A stretch of DNA of 17,078 nt, from contig PHDR01000014.1 in NCBI GenBank assembly GCA_002841035.1, forward strand, positions 1 through 17,078, given 5' to 3'. Positions within the stretch are counted from its first letter, which is position 1, and every line of letters begins with the position of its first letter. The notes under the pieces are model-generated. The model did no database searches. It was not told the origin of the DNA and saw nothing but the letters and a program-made list of their open reading frames with translations. Origin of the DNA: Bacteroidetes bacterium HGW-Bacteroidetes-12 (GTDB lineage Bacteria > Bacteroidota > Bacteroidia > Flavobacteriales_E > Vicingaceae). Both the position numbers and the translations under genes were made by a program. Of the stretch, positions 1 through 6,981 are shown piece by piece.

Positions 1-1
1 A

Positions 2-427
2 AAACTAACAGGACATGTTGAAGAGAAAATTTTAATTCAATTAGATACTGAACCACAAAACTTTGAGTTCGAACCAGAGACCGTTATTTTAAATAAATTT
101 GATGTGTTTACTTCCGTTTTTACAACACCTACAGATATTCTTCTTGCTCAAAAGTGCTATGCAGTTATTAATAGAAAAAGAAATAAAGGTAGAGATTTTT
201 ATGATATTGTTTTTCTTTTAGGTAAAAATGCGTTACCTAACTATGACTATCTTAATGTAAAGTTAGGAATTAATAATTCTTTAAAACTAAAGGAAGCAAT
301 ACTTGAAGTATGTAGTAAAATAAATATGCAAGAAATGGCTAATGATGTAGCTCCTTTTTTGTTTTATCCTAAGGATACTAAAAAAGTGCTTTTATTTGAA
401 GATTATTTCAAACAAGTTGATTTGTAA
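2..427 (+). CDS. AbiEii/AbiGii-type nucleotidyltransferase toxin, 3' part only
   Basis: The frame is open from base 2 to the TAA at 425-427, giving 141 residues with no natural start, so the gene begins upstream of the window. The GTG at 104 is internal. The visible part reads TDILLAQKCYAVINRKRNKG followed by RDFYDIVFLL. This matches the C-terminal half of the AbiEii nucleotidyltransferase family (PF08843), where a Lys in the helix before an Arg-rich loop and an RDxxD motif are conserved. Family members are toxins of type IV abortive-infection toxin-antitoxin pairs that transfer nucleotides to tRNA or other acceptors. The antitoxin AbiEi usually sits directly upstream, which here would be outside the window. 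The N-terminal GGTAL-type catalytic motif is also outside, so activity cannot be judged. The last 20 bases overlap the end of the convergent glycosyltransferase gene. Family assignment is fairly sure; the toxin role is inferred. Confidence 0.75.
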   Translation, partial: KLTGHVEEKILIQLDTEPQNFEFEPETVILNKFDVFTSVFTTPTDILLAQKCYAVINRKRNKGRDFYDIVFLLGKNALPNYDYLNVKLGINNSLKLKEAILEVCSKINMQEMANDVAPFLFYPKDTKKVLLFEDYFKQVDL

Positions 428-1544
428 TTGCATCAATCAATTTCAAACAATTTTCCTGATTGGAATAATTTGCTAATAAAGCTTCTCGTTGAGTTTTCAC
501 GGTTTCAACATCTATTTCTTGCTGAAAAAGAGTCCTAATTTTGGCTTTAAAAGTTTCGTTATCATCAGCAATTTCACATAAATTAGTCAGCGTTGTCCCG
601 GATAACATGGTTGAGTTTGCTAAACAAAACCTTCCTTTAAATAAAGAATGAAGTAGTTTTAATTTTAGCCCTGTTGGTTGATGCGTGTAAAGCAAATTGA
701 TTTGAGCGTTGCTAATCAATTCTTGCATTTTACTTTCGGTAGGATTGCCAACCAATTGAATGTTTTTGTATTTGTTTATTGTTGAACTTAATTTTTTTGT
801 TGGGTTTAATCCTGCAATAATTAAAGGGATATCTAATGAATTGAAGATTTCATTGCAAATTACTAAAGCAGCGGCTTCATTTTCGGGGACACCCAAATTG
901 CCATGATATAATACATAATTTCCTTTACCTTGTTGAATTTCAATTTTTTCTTCAGCATGAAAACACGGGATAAAAACTGTTTTGTTAGTGGGGTATTGGG
1001 TGTTGAAATAGTTTTCATCAGTTTTAGAAACTACCAAAATAAGATTGGCCTGCTGAACAATAGGTTCGTATTTTTTCGCTTTCCATGCTTCAATGGAGAA
1101 ATAGATTTTCTTAAAAAAATGTTGTTCTGCTTTGGCTAAATAGGAGTAATAATCATGCTCAATGTTGGTGGCTCTTAGTATTGTAAAATGTTTTTTAAAA
1201 GCTTTGTCATTAAGTAAAAAACTGGTGTGTAATCCTTCAAATAAAATAGGAAAATCATTTTTTAGTAAATTGCTTTTTAGCTCTGCGGCAACTCTCGATT
1301 TTACGATGTAAGGAGTTAAACTCAAAAATGAGAAAACACCTGTTTGTCGTTTGTAATAATGTACTGTTTCGCAATATTTTTCTAGTTCACTTTGCTTCCC
1401 TCTACCGTAATCAAAACAATGTAAATGTACTTTAATGCCATTTTTATGAAGGTGTTTTATTTTGTAAAAAACATCTATCACACCGCCATAATTTGCCGGA
1501 TAAGGCACGTTAAAAGAAATGATATTTAATTGATGGATTCCCAA
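408..1544 (-). CDS. GT4-type glycosyltransferase (second of pair)
   Basis: This 378-residue protein has the two-domain GT-B layout of group 1 (GT4-like) glycosyltransferases. The N-terminal Rossmann half opens with LNIISFNVPYPANYGGV (residues 6-22), the usual first strand plus the loop that holds the acceptor. The linker NLILVVSKTDENYF is at 167-180. The C-terminal donor-binding half starts near YVLYHGNLGVPEN (210-222) and contains LIIAGLNP (241-248). The normal donor Glu-x7-Glu region is replaced by PTGLKLKLLHSLFKGR (290-305), as in divergent family members. No signal peptide or membrane helix is seen, so it is probably cytosolic, acting on a membrane-bound glycan. The start is TTG at 1544-1542, one base after the stop of the upstream glycosyltransferase gene. 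No better ATG lies before the first strand, so translation is likely coupled. Sugar and acceptor cannot be told from sequence. Confidence 0.8.
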   Translation of the reverse strand: MGIHQLNIISFNVPYPANYGGVIDVFYKIKHLHKNGIKVHLHCFDYGRGKQSELEKYCETVHYYKRQTGVFSFLSLTPYIVKSRVAAELKSNLLKNDFPILFEGLHTSFLLNDKAFKKHFTILRATNIEHDYYSYLAKAEQHFFKKIYFSIEAWKAKKYEPIVQQANLILVVSKTDENYFNTQYPTNKTVFIPCFHAEEKIEIQQGKGNYVLYHGNLGVPENEAAALVICNEIFNSLDIPLIIAGLNPTKKLSSTINKYKNIQLVGNPTESKMQELISNAQINLLYTHQPTGLKLKLLHSLFKGRFCLANSTMLSGTTLTNLCEIADDNETFKAKIRTLFQQEIDVETVKTQREALLANYSNQENCLKLIDAITNQLV

Positions 1545-1545
1545 T

Positions 1546-2646
1546 TTAAAACTTAAAATTCAACATTTCTTTAATTATTTCCGATTCTTTTTCCCAATTC
1601 AATTCTTGTTTTGCTTTTGCTGCATTTGCTTTCCAACTATTGAGTTGAGCTTCGTTTTTCAGCATTTCGTTGAGTTGATTGGCTAATACTTTTGGGTCGT
1701 TACTTTGTGCAACTTCTCCAAGCTGATACTGTTTCACTAATGCACTCATTTCGGGTAAATCAGCTACTAAAACAGGGACTTCTGCGTGGATGTAATCGAA
1801 CAATTTATTGGGTAATGCCAATTGGTAGTTTAAACCAACATTTTCTTCTAAACTTAATCCGATAGTTGCTTGTTGTGTGTAGTTTTTTAGTTCTTGATAA
1901 GGAATTTCTCCCAGCATTATTACTTTATCGCTTAAGTTGAGTTGCTCAATAAGTTGCTGAATAGAGGCAGAGATATCGCCTTTTCCAATAAGTTGCAAGG
2001 TTGCTCCATCAATATACAGCATGGCTTTTACCATCGTTTCAATGCCTCGATTTACATTTATCGCTCCCTGATAAAGTATGATTTTTTCTGACTTCTCTGA
2101 AAGAGGACTAGACGCCCTTAAAAAAGGAACATTTCTTACTACTTTTACATCAATGTTATACTCGTTGCGATAAATTTCGGCAATGCCATTACATACCGTA
2201 ATTACCTTGGTTAGTTGAGGTAAAATAAAGCGTTCTATGCTTTTCCAGAAAGCCTGAATTTTCGGACGAGGAATTAGTTCTGGTACTTCGGTAAAATATT
2301 CGTGGCTATCAAAAACTAAGGTTTTGTTTTTCATTTTTGATACTAGAAAACAAGCTGGAAGCGTATCTAAATCGTTACTCCAAATAAGCGATTGCTTACT
2401 AAAAAGCAAGAAAAAAAACAATCGGATGTTGTAATTGGCATAGAAAAAAGCACCTTTACTACACCATAGCTTAAACCTTTTGGTAGTATAAGCTTGTGTT
2501 TGAAGTGGCAAACTATCTTTTTTTAACCTACCAACAAGCAACACGTTGTAATTTAATGATAGCAATGTAGTACAAATTTTATGTGCCCGCTGGTCGGTGG
2601 TTAAATCGTTGGTCACCGAAACAATGGCTTTAGGTTTGTTGGTCAT
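1546..2646 (-). CDS. GT4-type glycosyltransferase (first of pair)
   Basis: The protein has 366 residues when started at the ATG 2646-2644 (MTNKPKAIVSVTNDLTTDQR). The frame stays open to 2769, but the 41 extra residues are a Phe/Asn-rich stretch without family resemblance, so the shorter start is preferred. It is a group 1 glycosyltransferase. It has an N-terminal VSVTNDLTTDQRAHK loop (9-23), IWSNDLDTLPACFLV (88-102), VFDSHEYFTEVPEL (111-124), and a C-terminal donor domain with LYQGAINVNRGIE (191-203), LIGKGD (219-224) and ENVGLNYQLALPNKLFDYI (268-286), which carries the donor-phosphate site. Family members transfer nucleotide-activated sugars to lipid-linked or surface polysaccharide intermediates. 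Its stop codon is followed after one base by the TTG start of the next glycosyltransferase, so the two form an operon. The donor sugar is not identifiable. Confidence 0.85.
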   Translation of the reverse strand: MTNKPKAIVSVTNDLTTDQRAHKICTTLLSLNYNVLLVGRLKKDSLPLQTQAYTTKRFKLWCSKGAFFYANYNIRLFFFLLFSKQSLIWSNDLDTLPACFLVSKMKNKTLVFDSHEYFTEVPELIPRPKIQAFWKSIERFILPQLTKVITVCNGIAEIYRNEYNIDVKVVRNVPFLRASSPLSEKSEKIILYQGAINVNRGIETMVKAMLYIDGATLQLIGKGDISASIQQLIEQLNLSDKVIMLGEIPYQELKNYTQQATIGLSLEENVGLNYQLALPNKLFDYIHAEVPVLVADLPEMSALVKQYQLGEVAQSNDPKVLANQLNEMLKNEAQLNSWKANAAKAKQELNWEKESEIIKEMLNFKF

Positions 2647-2848
2647 TTGAGCGTTGACGTTCAAGGTTAAGTTTTTGGTAAAAATAAGATTTCTGTTGAA
2701 TATGGGGAGACCGTTGAACGGTAAATAATAGAAAAAAAGCATAAAAAAAGACTGTTTTAAAAAAAGCAAAACAACCTACTTTAGGAGACCGCATTTGTGA
2801 TTTACGTTCACGAAAGATAAAAACAAATTCAAGGAAATAAATTGCCTG

Positions 2849-3907
2849 TTATTTTTTTAAAACAGCCTTTTTTTTGTTTGCCAATTGTCCGCAAGCGGCA
2901 TCAATATCTTTTCCTCTACTTCTTCGCACATTTACAACCAACCGGCATTTATCCTCTAAATAGCGAGCAAATTCATCTGTTTTTTTTGTGTCAGCTTTTT
3001 TGAAATGAGCACCTTCAATAGGATTGTATTCAATGATATTAATTTTACAAGGAACAATTTTGCAAAAATCAGCCAATTCTTTTGCATCTTCCAAACTATC
3101 ATTAAAATCTTTAAAAATGATGTATTCAAACGAAACTCTTGTTCCTGTTTTTTCGTGAAAGTAAATAATAGCTTCTTTCAATGATTCCAATGAATTTTGT
3201 TCATTAATAGGCATTATTTTGCTTCGTTTTTCATCATTCGCTGCATGAAGCGATAAGGCTAAGTTAAATTTAACATCATCATCTCCAAGTTTTTTAATCA
3301 TCTTAGCAATACCAGCAGTAGAAACTGTAATTCGCTTAGGAGACATTGCCAAACCATCTTCACTTGTTATTTTTTTTATAGAATCAAGTACATTTTTATA
3401 GTTCAACAAAGGTTCTCCCATACCCATATAAACAATATTAGTAAGCGGAATTTTATATTTTTCTTCAGCCTGTTTTTTTATGAGTGCTACCTGATCAAAA
3501 ATTTCATCCGCATCAATATTTCTTAACCTATCGAGTTTACCTGTGGCACAAAAAGTACATGTTAAACTACATCCCACTTGCGAAGAAATACAGGCAGTCA
3601 TTCTTTTTGGCGTTGGAATTAAAACACCTTCAATAATGCTTCCATCGTGCAATTTAAACGCATTCTTTATTGTTCTGTCCGAACTCACTTGTTCCTCTAT
3701 TGTGGTAATGGCATTTATAACAAAGCTATCTTCTAATAGTTTTCGAGTAGAAACGGAAAGGTTAGTCATTTTATCAAAGGTAGTAGCGTGTTTTTTCCAA
3801 AGCCATTCATAGACTTGTTTGGCTCGAAATGCCTGTTCACCTTTTGCGTTGAAAAATTCAATAATTTCTTCTTTTGATAAATGTCGGATGTTTTGTTTTG
3901 CTTTCAT
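2849..3907 (-). CDS. rlmN: Dual-specificity 23S rRNA/tRNA (adenine-C2)-methyltransferase RlmN
   Basis: RlmN is a radical-SAM enzyme that methylates C2 of A2503 in 23S rRNA and, in characterised homologues, A37 of some tRNAs. It supports peptidyl-transferase accuracy. At 352 residues the length is normal. All catalytic residues are visible. The [4Fe-4S] cluster cysteines are C113, C117 and C120 (CSLTCTFCATG). The two extra cysteines of the methyl-transfer mechanism are C106 (TACISSQ) and C339 (DAACGQ). The SAM-binding MGMGEPLLNY motif is near residue 160. The N-terminal helical RNA-binding domain occupies about residues 10-75 (YEWLWKK). The ATG at 3907-3905 lies only a few bases from a good -7 element, so the leader is very short. 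The gene is divergent from dprA and about 200 bp upstream of the glycosyltransferase pair on the same strand. Confidence 0.97.
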   Translation of the reverse strand: MKAKQNIRHLSKEEIIEFFNAKGEQAFRAKQVYEWLWKKHATTFDKMTNLSVSTRKLLEDSFVINAITTIEEQVSSDRTIKNAFKLHDGSIIEGVLIPTPKRMTACISSQVGCSLTCTFCATGKLDRLRNIDADEIFDQVALIKKQAEEKYKIPLTNIVYMGMGEPLLNYKNVLDSIKKITSEDGLAMSPKRITVSTAGIAKMIKKLGDDDVKFNLALSLHAANDEKRSKIMPINEQNSLESLKEAIIYFHEKTGTRVSFEYIIFKDFNDSLEDAKELADFCKIVPCKINIIEYNPIEGAHFKKADTKKTDEFARYLEDKCRLVVNVRRSRGKDIDAACGQLANKKKAVLKK

Positions 3908-3915
3908 AAGTTGTG

Positions 3916-3923
3916 CAAAGTTA
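3916..3923 (-). promoter_or_regulatory. Candidate -7 promoter element of rlmN
   Basis: On the minus strand this reads TAACTTTG, an exact match to the Bacteroidota -7 consensus TAnnTTTG. It ends 9 bases before the rlmN ATG, so transcription would start almost at the start codon (a leaderless or near-leaderless mRNA). No convincing -33 TTG is seen. The element is short and AT-rich, so a chance match is possible. Confidence 0.45.
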
Positions 3924-3962
3924 ATTTAATTAATTGATGCAGTTTTTAATAACTAAAAACAT

Positions 3963-3970
3963 TATTTTTG
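3963..3970 (+). promoter_or_regulatory. Candidate -7 promoter element of dprA
   Basis: TATTTTTG matches TAnnTTTG exactly and lies 18 bases before the dprA ATG. A TTG at 3934-3936 could be the -33 element, although the spacing is a few bases longer than usual. Together with the rlmN element on the other strand, it makes this 81-bp gap a compact divergent promoter. Confidence 0.4.
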
Positions 3971-3988
3971 AAATCTTTTACATAAAAA

Positions 3989-5095
3989 ATGAACAACCAA
4001 TTACTTCATAATATTGCCATTACTTGTCTTCCAAACATTGGAGAAATAACAGCCAAAAAACTCATTGCTTATTGCGGAAGTGCAGAAATGGTGTTTTCTG
4101 AGAAAAAAGCGCCATTAGAAAAAATTCCGGGCATAGGAAAAATAAATGCACAACATATTTTTACTAATAAAAAGGAAGCATTAGAAACAGCCGAAAAAGA
4201 ATTAAAGTTTATTGAAAAAAATCAGATAAATCCTATTTTCTTTCTAGATGAAGCTTACCCAAAAAGACTTACGCATTGTGAAGATAGCCCTGTTGTGCTT
4301 TATACAAAAGGTAATATGAGTTTGAATGCTCAAAAAGTAATTAGTATTGTAGGAACAAGAAAAGCTACCGATTATGGTAGAGAATTTTGTGAAAAATTAG
4401 TTGCTGATTTAGCTCCGCATCAACCATTGATTGTTAGCGGACTAGCTTTTGGAATTGATATTTGTGCACATAAAGCAGCCATAAACAATAATTTATCTAC
4501 TGTTGCAGCATTAGCTCATGGGTTAGATAGAATTTATCCAAATCAACACGGAATTATTGCTAAACAAATGCAAGAAAATGGAGGAATTATTTCTGAATTT
4601 AAACACGAAACCAACCCCGATAGAGAAAATTTTCCAAAAAGAAATCGTATAGTTGCTGGGTTAGCCGATTTAACTATAGTGATAGAATCTAGTAAAAAAG
4701 GAGGTTCGTTGATTACTGCTGATTTAGCTAATCAATATAACCGAGATGTTTTTGCCCTACCTGGCAGACTAAATGATGAATATTCGGAAGGTTGTAATTG
4801 GTTGATTAAAACTAACAAAGCAGCTTTAATACAATCTGCTAAAGATATTGAATACATTATGGGCTGGGAAACAACCGATAAAAAGAAATCGCATACACAA
4901 ACAAAGCTTTTTGTGGAACTAAGTGATGAAGAAAAGGCTATTATACACCTACTTTCTTCATCCAATAAAATAGCTATTGATTCTATTGCTTTACAAGCAG
5001 CTTTTCCGATGAGCAAAACCGCTGCTTTACTTCTAAATTTAGAGTTTAATGGTGTTGTAAAATCTTATCCTGGAAAGATGTATAAGTTGGTTTAA
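3989..5095 (+). CDS. dprA: DNA-processing protein DprA
   Basis: DprA binds incoming single-stranded DNA during natural transformation, protects it and loads RecA. The 368-residue protein has the usual three parts. An N-terminal helix-hairpin-helix region lies at about 8-65 (LPNIGEITAKKLI, IPGIGKINAQHIF). The Rossmann-like DprA core lies at about 80-290, with VISIVGTRKATDYGREF (117-133), SGLAFGID (150-157), AALAHGLDRIYP (173-184), FPKRNRIVAGLAD (215-227), ESSKKGGSLITA (233-244) and FALPGR (255-260). The C-terminal winged-helix domain lies at about 308-368. No key motif is missing. The family is widespread even in bacteria not known to be competent, so competence is only inferred. It shares a TTAA with the stop codon of the convergent VIT gene: the TAA stops of both strands overlap within 5092-5095. 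Confidence 0.97.
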   Translation: MNNQLLHNIAITCLPNIGEITAKKLIAYCGSAEMVFSEKKAPLEKIPGIGKINAQHIFTNKKEALETAEKELKFIEKNQINPIFFLDEAYPKRLTHCEDSPVVLYTKGNMSLNAQKVISIVGTRKATDYGREFCEKLVADLAPHQPLIVSGLAFGIDICAHKAAINNNLSTVAALAHGLDRIYPNQHGIIAKQMQENGGIISEFKHETNPDRENFPKRNRIVAGLADLTIVIESSKKGGSLITADLANQYNRDVFALPGRLNDEYSEGCNWLIKTNKAALIQSAKDIEYIMGWETTDKKKSHTQTKLFVELSDEEKAIIHLLSSSNKIAIDSIALQAAFPMSKTAALLLNLEFNGVVKSYPGKMYKLV

Positions 5096-5799
5096 CCTAC
5101 ATTTACACCAAATAAATAACCAACCAAGGCTGTCAATCCCATAGCGGCTGTCCCCCAAAAAGTAATTCTGATAATAGCTTTACCAATGCTAGAGCCTCCT
5201 GTTTTCGCTGCCATAGCACCTAAAACAACAAGAAAAATAATTGCAAAAATATAAAGCGAATACTCTAAATTTTTTAATGGGAGAAAAAACACTACAAAAA
5301 ATGGTAGCACACCTCCTATAGTAAATGCTGCCCCCGATGCTAAAGCAGCTTGGATAGGATTGGCCTGGCTAACATCATTAATACCTAATTCATCTCTTAC
5401 ATGAGCTCCAAGTGCATCATGTGCTGTTAATTCCTTTGCTACTAATAAAGCTGTTTCAGGTTTAAGACCACGTTTTTCATAGATTTCAGCCAATCGTTTT
5501 AATTCTAATTCAGGCATTTCTACTAATTCTTGTTTTTCTCTTTCAATATCTGCTTTTTCAACATCGGTTTGCGAGCTTACAGAAACATATTCGCCTGCTG
5601 CCATTGATAAGGCTCCTGCAACTAAACCTGCTAGGGTTGCTAAAATGATAGGCTCTCTAACATCACTTGCTGCAGCAACACCAATGGCAATACTTGCCGT
5701 TGATAATATACCATCATTTGCTCCTAAAACAGCAGCCCTCAACCAATTGCTGCGATGTATGTAATGATTATCTAAATAATCATCTTTTAATTCGGCCAT
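5092..5799 (-). CDS. VIT/CCC1-family iron or manganese transporter
   Basis: This 235-residue membrane protein belongs to the VIT1/CCC1 family, which moves Fe2+ or Mn2+ out of the cytosol (into vacuoles in eukaryotes, out of the cell in bacteria). Five hydrophobic segments are visible at about 23-45, 51-72, 152-173, 179-198 and 210-232. The family signature is present: RAAVLGANDGILSTASI (21-37) in helix 1 and AGALSMAAGEYVSVSSQTD (61-79) at the end of helix 2. The cytosolic region at 80-140 is Glu-rich (EKADIEREKQEL, then AKELTAHDALGAH), as expected for the metal-binding domain between helices 2 and 3. The ATG shares one base with the mqnC stop (TAATG), so it is translated by coupling with mqnC. 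Metal specificity is unknown. Association with menaquinone synthesis is positional only. Confidence 0.9.
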   Translation of the reverse strand: MAELKDDYLDNHYIHRSNWLRAAVLGANDGILSTASIAIGVAAASDVREPIILATLAGLVAGALSMAAGEYVSVSSQTDVEKADIEREKQELVEMPELELKRLAEIYEKRGLKPETALLVAKELTAHDALGAHVRDELGINDVSQANPIQAALASGAAFTIGGVLPFFVVFFLPLKNLEYSLYIFAIIFLVVLGAMAAKTGGSSIGKAIIRITFWGTAAMGLTALVGYLFGVNVG

Positions 5800-6926
5800 T
5801 AATAAGTAATAATTTGTTGTTCTATATTTTTTGGTAGTTCTCTATCTTCATATTGCTGCGTTCTTAGTTGAGGTTCAAAACCTGCTTCTTTGATGGCTTT
5901 TTGAATACCATCTGCCGTAAATCTGTGAGGAGCTCCTGCAACAGAAACTACATTTTCTTCAATCATAATAGAACCAAAATCATTTGCTCCAGCATGCAAA
6001 CAAATTTGTGCTGTTTTTTCTCCCACCGTCAACCAAGAAGCTTGAATATTTTCAACATTAGGCAACATTATTCTACTCATAGCAATCATTCTAATGTATT
6101 CATCATCAGTAATAGTATTAGAAACACCTTTCACTCTTTTTAGCAAAGTTCCATCATCCATAAATGGCCAAGGAATAAAAGCTAAAAATCCTTTGGCATT
6201 AGCAGGTTTTTCGCTTTGCACTTCTCTCAACCAAACCAAATGTTCAAAACGCTCTTCTATGGTTTCTATATGTCCAAACATCATGGTTGCTGATGTGGTA
6301 ATATTTAACTGATGGGCAGCTCGCATCACATCCAACCATTCTCTTCCTGTACATTTTCCTTTAGAAATTAATCGTCTCACCCTGTCGTTCAAAATTTCTG
6401 CTCCCGCTCCTGGCAAGGAATCTAATCCAGCTTCTTTTAACGCTTTTAAAACCTCTGTGTGAGATAATCCTTCTAGTTTGCTAATATGAGCAATTTCAGG
6501 AGGTCCTAAAGCGTGAAGTTTTATGGTTGGAAACATTGCTTTTATACCGCTGAAGGTGTCGCAATAAAATTTTAATCCTAAATCTGGGTGATGACCGCCT
6601 TGAAGCAATAATTGATTTCCACCATATTTAATGGTTTCTTCAATTTTTACTTTGTATTGCTCCATTGTGGTAATATACGCTTCTTCGTGACCAGGAATTC
6701 TGTAAAAATTACAAAATTTACAATTAGCTATACAAACATTGGTGGTGTTTAAGTTTCTGTCAATTATCCAAGTAACCTTATTGGAGTTGTTTTTCTTTTT
6801 CTTACGCAATTCATTGGCAACCAACATTAATTCTGCTGTTGGAGCGTTTTGAAAAAGAAAAACACCTTCTTCGATTGTTAAAAACTGTAAATCAAGTGCT
6901 TTGTTTAAGAGTTGTGCTGTTTGCAT
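5799..6926 (-). CDS. mqnC: Cyclic dehypoxanthinyl futalosine synthase MqnC
   Basis: MqnC is a radical-SAM enzyme of the futalosine route to menaquinone. It cyclises dehypoxanthinyl futalosine to the spiro-compound that MqnD cleaves. The 375-residue length is typical. The cluster cysteines are C65, C69 and C72 (NVCIANCKFCNFYR). GGNQLLLQGGHHPDLGLKFY and LHALGPPEI follow, the latter in the form typical of MqnC. LDSLPGAGAEILNDRVRR and TTSATMMFGHIE complete the barrel. The nearest alternatives are MqnE (aminofutalosine synthase) and the F420 enzyme CofH, which share the fold, but the QGGHHPDL and LHALGPPEI wording favours MqnC. No other mqn gene is in the window, so the pathway must be completed elsewhere. 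The VIT transporter gene follows with a one-base overlap. Confidence 0.92.
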   Translation of the reverse strand: MQTAQLLNKALDLQFLTIEEGVFLFQNAPTAELMLVANELRKKKKNNSNKVTWIIDRNLNTTNVCIANCKFCNFYRIPGHEEAYITTMEQYKVKIEETIKYGGNQLLLQGGHHPDLGLKFYCDTFSGIKAMFPTIKLHALGPPEIAHISKLEGLSHTEVLKALKEAGLDSLPGAGAEILNDRVRRLISKGKCTGREWLDVMRAAHQLNITTSATMMFGHIETIEERFEHLVWLREVQSEKPANAKGFLAFIPWPFMDDGTLLKRVKGVSNTITDDEYIRMIAMSRIMLPNVENIQASWLTVGEKTAQICLHAGANDFGSIMIEENVVSVAGAPHRFTADGIQKAIKEAGFEPQLRTQQYEDRELPKNIEQQIITY

Positions 6927-6958
6927 TATTTTGTTATATTATTCCTAATTTCGCTTTT

Positions 6959-6966
6959 CAAAATTA
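6959..6966 (-). promoter_or_regulatory. Candidate -7 promoter element of mqnC
   Basis: On the minus strand this reads TAATTTTG, an exact TAnnTTTG match that ends about 32 bases before the mqnC ATG. It sits in the 55-bp divergent gap with pepA. A weaker plus-strand element for pepA (TAATTTCG, 6946-6953, one mismatch, with TTTG about 22 bases upstream) overlaps the same gap. No strong -33 element is seen for mqnC. Confidence 0.42.
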
Positions 6967-6981
6967 CGATAAATTAATAGC

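Noticed and set aside
2710..2722. 13-bp palindrome ACCGTTGAACGGT before the glycosyltransferase pair
   Set aside because: Single short copy, no known consensus, no partner site; may be chance.
2647..2769. N-terminal extension of the first glycosyltransferase (41 extra residues)
   Set aside because: The extra residues are Phe/Asn-rich without resemblance to the family. The ATG at 2646 directly precedes the conserved first strand.
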